From Lactiplantibacillus garii (lineage in GTDB: Bacteria; Bacillota; Bacilli; Lactobacillales; Lactobacillaceae): 64,000 bases of DNA. Where the stretch lies: assembly GCF_003885105.1 (NCBI RefSeq), contig NZ_QWZQ01000001.1, forward strand, positions 62,001-126,000, in the 5' to 3' direction. The translations under genes were made by a program, and so were the position numbers. Below, piece by piece: positions 59,220-64,000 of the stretch. The first letter of the stretch is position 1, and the number at the start of each line of letters is the position of its first letter. The notes below the pieces were generated by a model that saw only the letters and a list, made by a program, of their open reading frames with translations, did no database searches and was not told the origin of the DNA.

Positions 59220-62066
59220 TCAATCGGCTATTACTTCAGCCTGGTGGGTTTCTAGTAATTGAACAATGTAATAATTTTCAGCGTCGGAAAACGTTAACTG
59301 TAACTGATCACTGAGTTGCTGATTGGCATCACGAACGATTGGATACCATTTAGATTCCGTCACGCTGGGTAACTCTTCGGCGGGAGCCGTAATTTCATCC
59401 TTGATGGCCGTCCGTTCCAACGCACCGGCTAAGTGCATGATCAGGTCAATTCGAAACGCGTTGGTCATATCGTTTGCTAAACTTTTTTCGATGGTTTCGC
59501 TATACTGCCATAAAATCGGGGTCAGTTTCCGGGGATTTAAAAAGGTGAAATAGTCTCCCAAGTAGCGTTCACATAGTTCCGGCGTTAACGCCTGACTTTC
59601 CGCGACCGTACTCTGGGGAGCGTTAATGCCCGTGGCTAACTGGTCAACAAACTTTTCACCGCCACCCTGTAAGAGTTCTTCTAAGGAAATAAACGGAACG
59701 TCCAAATCCGGGCGAGTAATCCCAGTAGCCGCAATAATTTGGTAATTTTGGCTAATTTGTTTTAAGCGGGTCGCCATGTTAACGACCGAGATTGGGAAGA
59801 CCGTAATTCCCTCAATAAAGTTCTGGGCCAGTAAACTATCTAAAATAGACTTAATTCGTTCCGCCGTCCCCACCCCGGTTGAGCAAATTGCAACAATGGC
59901 GCGTTGTCCGGCACTCTCAGTAGCGGCTGCCGGTTTAGCAGGCGTCTTCTGGTCTTCAGTGGGTAAATTACGGGAAATCCGGGAGTAGCCCTTAAACCCA
60001 ACCAACTCTTGGTAAATGGAGTCTAAGTTACTATCAATTAAGCTAGCCTTGCGAACGGCCTCCAGAACGACCGGCGTGGTAACCATGTCAATGGTTCGAA
60101 TCTCAATCCCGGTTTCGGATTGAATCCGTTCGCCAAAGGTAGTCAGCGACCCCATGTCAACCAACAATAACACCCCGTTGCCCGCGTCCAACGTTTGGAC
60201 CTGTTTTTTTATATGGCTGTACGCGACGGTGGGATCCATGTCCAGTGGCATGTCAAACGCCCGAACGTCGTAATCATCTAGTAGTTGCCCCACCACCTGG
60301 GCCATTGACGACGCGGTACTCATCCCGTGTGCCGCCACCAGTACGCCCACTTTACCATTCAGCTGCATGGATTTTAACGAAATCAAGAGAATGGCTAAGT
60401 AGTAAACTTCCGACTGTGGAATTGGCAAATGGTAACGTTCATCGAGGCCCTGCTTCAAGACCTCGGCCGCCTTAATTTCCGCCGGGTACTCCTTGACCAT
60501 GGCTAACATATCAGAACTCATTTGCCGCATGGGTTTTCCTGCCTGGATACGTTTAATGAACGAGCTAACGTGCAAGCTAACGGCGTAAATAAAGTTGTCC
60601 TTAAAGTTATAACCCAGCATGTCCTGAATCGTCGCCTGCGCGGTTTTGGTAAAGTCAATCACGTCCTGATCAACGATTTCAGCGAGCTTATTTTCGGGTG
60701 AAACTTCCATCTGGGTCTGCTTGTAAAACGACTTCAAATGCAAGTTAATGTCGGTCGTAATGAAGCGGTTAATGTGTTCTTTATCCAGGCCTTCTCGACG
60801 TAACAACGACGCCTTATCCCCAATAATTTCATACAAATTATAGGGTAACTCGTAGTTATCATTTTTGTTTCGCATCGGCGTGGGACCGTCGTTCGGTTTG
60901 ACCGTTAGGATTGGGTCCAGCAATTCGGAGATGGCTCCCAGTTCATGCCGGTTGGAAGCCACCGTCATCAAACCGCTACGGATATTCTGTGGTAAGTCAT
61001 CCATCGTAATGTTGATCTCACTGTCATTTTCAATACTGTTAACGAAGCCCTGCGCACAAACGAGTTGAATATTAGACTTTAACTGTCCAACGTTCCCAAA
61101 CGTTACGGAGCCTAATAGCGCTTGGACCACGTCTTCGGTTAGCTTAATTTGTTTATTGATTCGGTTAGCTTCAAGTGAAAGCAGCGCCTTTAAAAGTTCC
61201 AACCGTTCTTGGGCGGAACGGTTATTAAATGCTGGTAACTGGATCGTGATTGGAATCCGCCGGACAAAGGTTTGGAGTAGGGTACTCTCCGGATCCTCAG
61301 TCGTCGCACAAACCAGCCGGACGTTAGCGTGGTGATTCTTCGCCGTTTCTCCTAAGCGAGAATACGTCCCGTGGTCCATGAAATAAAAGATCATTTCTTG
61401 ACCTTCCGGTGGTAAGCGGTGAACTTCGTCCAGGAACAGCATGCCCCCGTCCGCTTCTTGAATTAATCCGTCCTTATCTTCATTGGCACCGGTAAAGGAT
61501 CCCTTAATGTAGCCAAACAAATGGGACATTAACAGCTCGGGGTTGTGCGCGTAATCCGCACAGTTAAACGTGATCAATCCCTGGGGATTAGTCAAAACAT
61601 CGTTAGTTTCGGCGAAACGATACATGGCGTTTGCAAAGTAAGTTTTCCCGGAACCGGTAGGCCCAATAATTAACGTATTCAGCCCCCGCGGCGGGTATAA
61701 AATGGCCGCTTTAGCTTGTTCCACTTGGTTTGATAAGCTTTCATGCGAACCAATCATGTTATTAAAAACGTCGCCCTTTTGGACCTGCGTTGGTGTCACC
61801 GTCGACGCAGTAACGCTATCCTGGGTCGTATTCGCTACACTCGTTGCTGATACCGTCGCCTTGGTAGTTTGCGGCTGGGATTGCACGGCGTAGTGAACCG
61901 GGCGACCGCTCAATTTTTGGAGCTGGCCCTCCCGTACCAACGTGTTCAACTCCTTACTAACGTTAGACCTGGCCAACGTTAAAGCGTTGGCCACCGCTTC
62001 GGTGGTTAACCCACTCGCGTCACTATGCTGACAAAGATAGTCAAATATCCGTGCTTTTCTGGTCAA
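59220..62066 (-). CDS. LevR/ManR-family sigma-54 activator with PTS regulation domains
   Basis: A 948-residue activator of sigma-54-dependent PTS operons. In order: winged HTH (about 1-60), a Thr/Ser/Gln linker, an AAA+ domain with Walker A GPTGSGKT, the sigma-54 contact loop GSFTGA, and Walker B MLFLDEVH, a PRD (around residue 450-550, INLHLKSFYKQ), an EIIA-Man-like domain (VLVAAHGMSTASS), an EIIB-like part (ICSTGVGTAERI) and a second PRD (IDLIMHLAGALERT). TTG 62066 is 8 bases after AAAGGAG and is preferred to the GTG at 62075 that overlaps it. PTS phosphorylation of its histidines should set activity. Confidence 0.93.
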   Translation of the reverse strand: MTRKARIFDYLCQHSDASGLTTEAVANALTLARSNVSKELNTLVREGQLQKLSGRPVHYAVQSQPQTTKATVSATSVANTTQDSVTASTVTPTQVQKGDVFNNMIGSHESLSNQVEQAKAAILYPPRGLNTLIIGPTGSGKTYFANAMYRFAETNDVLTNPQGLITFNCADYAHNPELLMSHLFGYIKGSFTGANEDKDGLIQEADGGMLFLDEVHRLPPEGQEMIFYFMDHGTYSRLGETAKNHHANVRLVCATTEDPESTLLQTFVRRIPITIQLPAFNNRSAQERLELLKALLSLEANRINKQIKLTEDVVQALLGSVTFGNVGQLKSNIQLVCAQGFVNSIENDSEINITMDDLPQNIRSGLMTVASNRHELGAISELLDPILTVKPNDGPTPMRNKNDNYELPYNLYEIIGDKASLLRREGLDKEHINRFITTDINLHLKSFYKQTQMEVSPENKLAEIVDQDVIDFTKTAQATIQDMLGYNFKDNFIYAVSLHVSSFIKRIQAGKPMRQMSSDMLAMVKEYPAEIKAAEVLKQGLDERYHLPIPQSEVYYLAILLISLKSMQLNGKVGVLVAAHGMSTASSMAQVVGQLLDDYDVRAFDMPLDMDPTVAYSHIKKQVQTLDAGNGVLLLVDMGSLTTFGERIQSETGIEIRTIDMVTTPVVLEAVRKASLIDSNLDSIYQELVGFKGYSRISRNLPTEDQKTPAKPAAATESAGQRAIVAICSTGVGTAERIKSILDSLLAQNFIEGITVFPISVVNMATRLKQISQNYQIIAATGITRPDLDVPFISLEELLQGGGEKFVDQLATGINAPQSTVAESQALTPELCERYLGDYFTFLNPRKLTPILWQYSETIEKSLANDMTNAFRIDLIMHLAGALERTAIKDEITAPAEELPSVTESKWYPIVRDANQQLSDQLQLTFSDAENYYIVQLLETHQAEVIAD

Positions 62067-62138
62067 CTTCGCCACTCCTTTACGTCGCAGTACGTCAAAT
62101 TAATTTGAGAACTTCAGTTAAGTCTAATCTTACCACAC

Positions 62139-62154
62139 AGTGTATTAACACACT
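62139..62154. promoter_or_regulatory. Palindrome upstream of levR
   Basis: AGTGTATTAACACACT is an inverted repeat (AGTGT...ACACT) about 70 bases upstream of levR, next to a -10-like TAAGAT on the minus strand. It may be an operator; no factor is assigned. Confidence 0.4.
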
Positions 62155-62204
62155 ATTAATTTTCTTGTTATTCAGCTAATAATTGTTAGCGATTTCAGTA
62201 TCAA

Positions 62205-62241
62205 TTAAAAAAAGAGTTACTAGGCTTACGCCCAGTAACTC
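62205..62241 (-). terminator. Terminator after the ManO-like gene
   Basis: On the minus strand GAGTTACTGGGC/GCCTAGTAACTC (62230-62241 with 62214-62225, one mismatch) is followed by T7. Confidence 0.88.
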
Positions 62242-62260
62242 ACTGACTGTATCACTACCA

Positions 62261-62644
62261 CTACTTTAGATAGTCGTCGTTATTTTTACGTTTAAACGAA
62301 CGCCGTAAAACTTGAAAAAAGGTTAACGACTTAACAATGTTCTCCGGCTTGATGTAAACCCGAATTGCACGTAACACCCGTTTCGGGTCCTTAGATGAGA
62401 ACGTGAACATACCGTTTTTCTTAGTTTTAAAGGCAAAGCGGGGAATCCAGCGACCACCAAACATCACCGAAACGACGACCCGGTCCACTTCGCTCCAAGG
62501 AATCTGAATGTAGTTTTTAACGTTGCGACTATCATAAAATTCGAACCCCTTATCGCCGACCATAATCTTGCCATAATCGGTTAATCCCATGTGGGAGTTC
62601 GCATCCATGACTAAATCAACTTTGTGATTGAGTGATTGAACCAT
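62261..62644 (-). CDS. DUF956 protein, ManO-like
   Basis: A 127-residue cytoplasmic protein with no signal or membrane segment. The position directly after mannose PTS IID and features such as the acidic start, KGFEFYDSRNVKNYIQIPW and RFAFKTKKNGMFTFSSKDPK match the DUF956/ManO family found with Man-family PTS operons in Firmicutes. The family is reported to modulate mannose PTS expression. It has its own promoter and a terminator ahead of it. Confidence 0.85.
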   Translation of the reverse strand: MVQSLNHKVDLVMDANSHMGLTDYGKIMVGDKGFEFYDSRNVKNYIQIPWSEVDRVVVSVMFGGRWIPRFAFKTKKNGMFTFSSKDPKRVLRAIRVYIKPENIVKSLTFFQVLRRSFKRKNNDDYLK

Positions 62645-62679
62645 TTATCTGACTCCATTTCTTTTACTTGACTACACCG

Positions 62680-62708
62680 ATTATACGGCGCCAACGCCGC
62701 CGATGCAA
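62680..62708 (-). promoter_or_regulatory. Promoter of the ManO-like gene
   Basis: On the minus strand TTGCAT (62703-62708), a 17-bp spacer and TATAAT (62680-62685). It gives a short leader before the DUF956 ATG. Confidence 0.7.
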
Positions 62709-62720
62709 AACCGTTACTAC

Positions 62721-62757
62721 GAAAAAGGATGAACTCCACGAGTCCATCCTTTTTTGC
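62721..62757 (-). terminator. Terminator after PTS IID
   Basis: AAAAAGGATGGACTC/GAGTTCATCCTTTTT on the minus strand (one G-U pair) with a 3-base loop and T-rich flank. It separates IIC-IID from the ManO-like gene. Confidence 0.85.
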
Positions 62758-62790
62758 CTAAGCCTGCGACTCAGATTCAGAAAACACTGA

Positions 62791-63705
62791 TTACATAACA
62801 CCAATAACGTGCATTACAACCCCAAATACGAAGAGGCCAAGAATGATGATGATTGGTGAAACTTTCTTCTTGAGTAACCACATGCATAAGAAGGTCAAGA
62901 GTAAGGCAGCTAACCCTGGAATCAAACTGTTTAAGTTATCTTGCAAAGTCGTTGTCTTGTACTTGTCAAGTGAAAGGCCGGCCTTTTGTTCAGTCAAGGC
63001 TTTCTTGATTCCTTCAGCACCTGCTGGCAAGTTGTTCCAGTCAATGTAAGCACCACTTTGTTGCTTGATGGTCGAAACCTTAACCGGACTGAAGTCCACG
63101 TTAACCCACCGTTCAATTAAGGCGGCTAAGATGAACATCCCTAAAATTGAAGCACCCTTAGTAATATCTTGTAAGATACCACCTGATAAGTCTTCGGTGA
63201 TCTTAGAACCAGCTTTGTAACCAAATTCTTGCGTGTACCACATGAAGCCCATCCGGATCGCGTTCCAAACAACGAAGTACAGGATTGGTCCCATGATGTT
63301 ACCAGCCATGGCAAGTGAAGCCGCTAAGGCCCCAACAATTGGCTTAACCGTGTACCAGAATACAGGGTCACCAACACCGGCCAGCGGACCCATCATCCCA
63401 ACTTTAACCCCTTGAATGGTAACGTCATCAATGGGAGCCCCATTGGCACGTTCTTCTTCAAGCGCTAAGGTAACACCAATAACTGGTGAAGCCACGTATG
63501 GGTGGGTGTTGAAGAATTCCAGGTGACGCTTCAAAGCAGCGGCACGGTCTTCTTTAGTTGTATATAATTTCTTTAAAGCTGGAATTAAGGAATAAGCCCA
63601 GCCACCGTTTTGCATACGTTCGTAGTTCCATGAACCTTGGAGGAACGTTGAACGCCACCAAACACGCCGACGATCACTTTTTGATAATTTAACTTGATCA
63701 GCCAT
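62791..63705 (-). CDS. Mannose-family PTS IID protein
   Basis: The IID membrane subunit, 304 residues. The start KSDRRRVWWRSTFLQGSWN, GVTLALEEERANGA and GMMGPLAGVGDPVFWYT are hallmarks of ManZ/LevG-type IID. The C-terminus holds several transmembrane helices. It follows IIC by 18 bases. The sugar (probably mannose or glucose) is inferred from the family. Confidence 0.93.
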   Translation of the reverse strand: MADQVKLSKSDRRRVWWRSTFLQGSWNYERMQNGGWAYSLIPALKKLYTTKEDRAAALKRHLEFFNTHPYVASPVIGVTLALEEERANGAPIDDVTIQGVKVGMMGPLAGVGDPVFWYTVKPIVGALAASLAMAGNIMGPILYFVVWNAIRMGFMWYTQEFGYKAGSKITEDLSGGILQDITKGASILGMFILAALIERWVNVDFSPVKVSTIKQQSGAYIDWNNLPAGAEGIKKALTEQKAGLSLDKYKTTTLQDNLNSLIPGLAALLLTFLCMWLLKKKVSPIIIILGLFVFGVVMHVIGVM

Positions 63706-63723
63706 TATTAGTTTCCTCCTTTA

Positions 63724-64000
63724 TTAATACTTGTCGATGATGTCGCCAACGGGGTCACCCGTGTTGGATCCACCACCACCATTGCCAGAGTTACCACTCT
63801 TTTCAAGGTGTAAGTAAACTAAGGCTAATGACACACCAATAGCACCTAAACCAATCAAAGTGATTTCACTAACAGCGGCTAAGACAAAACCTAAAGCGAA
63901 GAATGGCCACATTTCGCGTGAAGCCATCATGTTGATAACCATCGCATAACCAACGGCAACAACCATACCACCACCAATTGACAAACCATCAGTCAACCAT
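63724..64000 (-). CDS. Mannose-family PTS IIC protein (5' part outside the window)
   Basis: The C-terminal 90-odd residues of the IIC membrane channel subunit. The frame is open to the window edge, and SIGGGMVVAVGYAMVINMMA and FALGFVLAAVSEITLIGLGA match ManY/LevF. An unusual Gly/Asn/Ser-rich spacer (GNSGNGGGGSN) lies before the end. It is expected that a IIAB gene lies further upstream. Confidence 0.9.
   Translation of the reverse strand, partial: WLTDGLSIGGGMVVAVGYAMVINMMASREMWPFFALGFVLAAVSEITLIGLGAIGVSLALVYLHLEKSGNSGNGGGGSNTGDPVGDIIDKY

Overview
The window is chromosomal DNA of a Firmicute of the family Lactobacillaceae. The evidence is the low-GC Gram-positive gene order (radA-yacL-gltX-cysS-mrnC-rlmB-yacP-sigH-rpmG-secE-nusG-rplKAJL; dnaX-ybaB-recR-yaaL; tmk-darA-holB-yabA-rsmI), strong Shine-Dalgarno sites, frequent TTG and GTG starts, PepC, an acyl-ACP thioesterase and a LevR-type PTS regulator. 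Gene content looks closest to the Lactiplantibacillus/Levilactobacillus side of the family, but I cannot name a species. I found no phage, IS element, CRISPR array, rRNA or tRNA gene.

Layout. 1-7.2 kb: the 3' end of an ABC-F ATPase (YdiF type), a three-gene esterase/PTS-IIC/AraC operon with a perfect cre site, then the tRNA t6A operon tsaB-rimI-GNAT-tsaD. 7.2-13 kb: a complete phosphonate operon, phnD-phnC-phnE-phnE-phnX-phnW, which imports phosphonates and splits 2-aminoethylphosphonate into acetaldehyde and phosphate. Five TTTACA-like hexamers at exact 11-bp spacing (a PHO box) precede it. 13-22.8 kb: galE, the acyl-ACP thioesterase, and the replication and recombination genes, with the small SRP RNA between tadA and dnaX. 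22.9-27.3 kb: nrdH-nrdE-nrdF behind candidate NrdR boxes, then a LOG-family protein. 27.3-32.8 kb: an XRE membrane regulator, mprF, and a lipoprotein next to a DNA-entry-type nuclease.

32.8-46.6 kb: ribosomal protein, translation and transcription genes on the minus strand. Their RNA control elements can be read directly: an L10 leader with an attenuator, two similar candidate L1-binding hairpins, a cysteine T-box ahead of cysS, and an attenuator-like hairpin in the nusG leader. 46.6-53.7 kb: GNAT, rpiA, pepC, phosphoglycerate mutase, two transporters and an LCP cell-wall ligase. 53.7-58.1 kb: a compact fatty acid initiation operon, fabH-accB-accC-accD-accA. 58.2-64 kb: mannose-family PTS genes. 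IIC, IID and a ManO-like protein come first, then the sigma-54 activator LevR, then an IIA/IIB pair without its own IIC/IID behind a textbook -24/-12 sigma-54 promoter.

Most of the window is conserved core genome. The accessory or less expected parts are the phosphonate operon, the esterase/IIC/AraC cassette, the alpha/beta hydrolase between nusG and rplK, the nuclease/lipoprotein pair, the orphan IIA/IIB pair, and a structured 3'-end repeat present twice. Nothing here clearly forms an undescribed multi-gene system. The best leads are regulatory.
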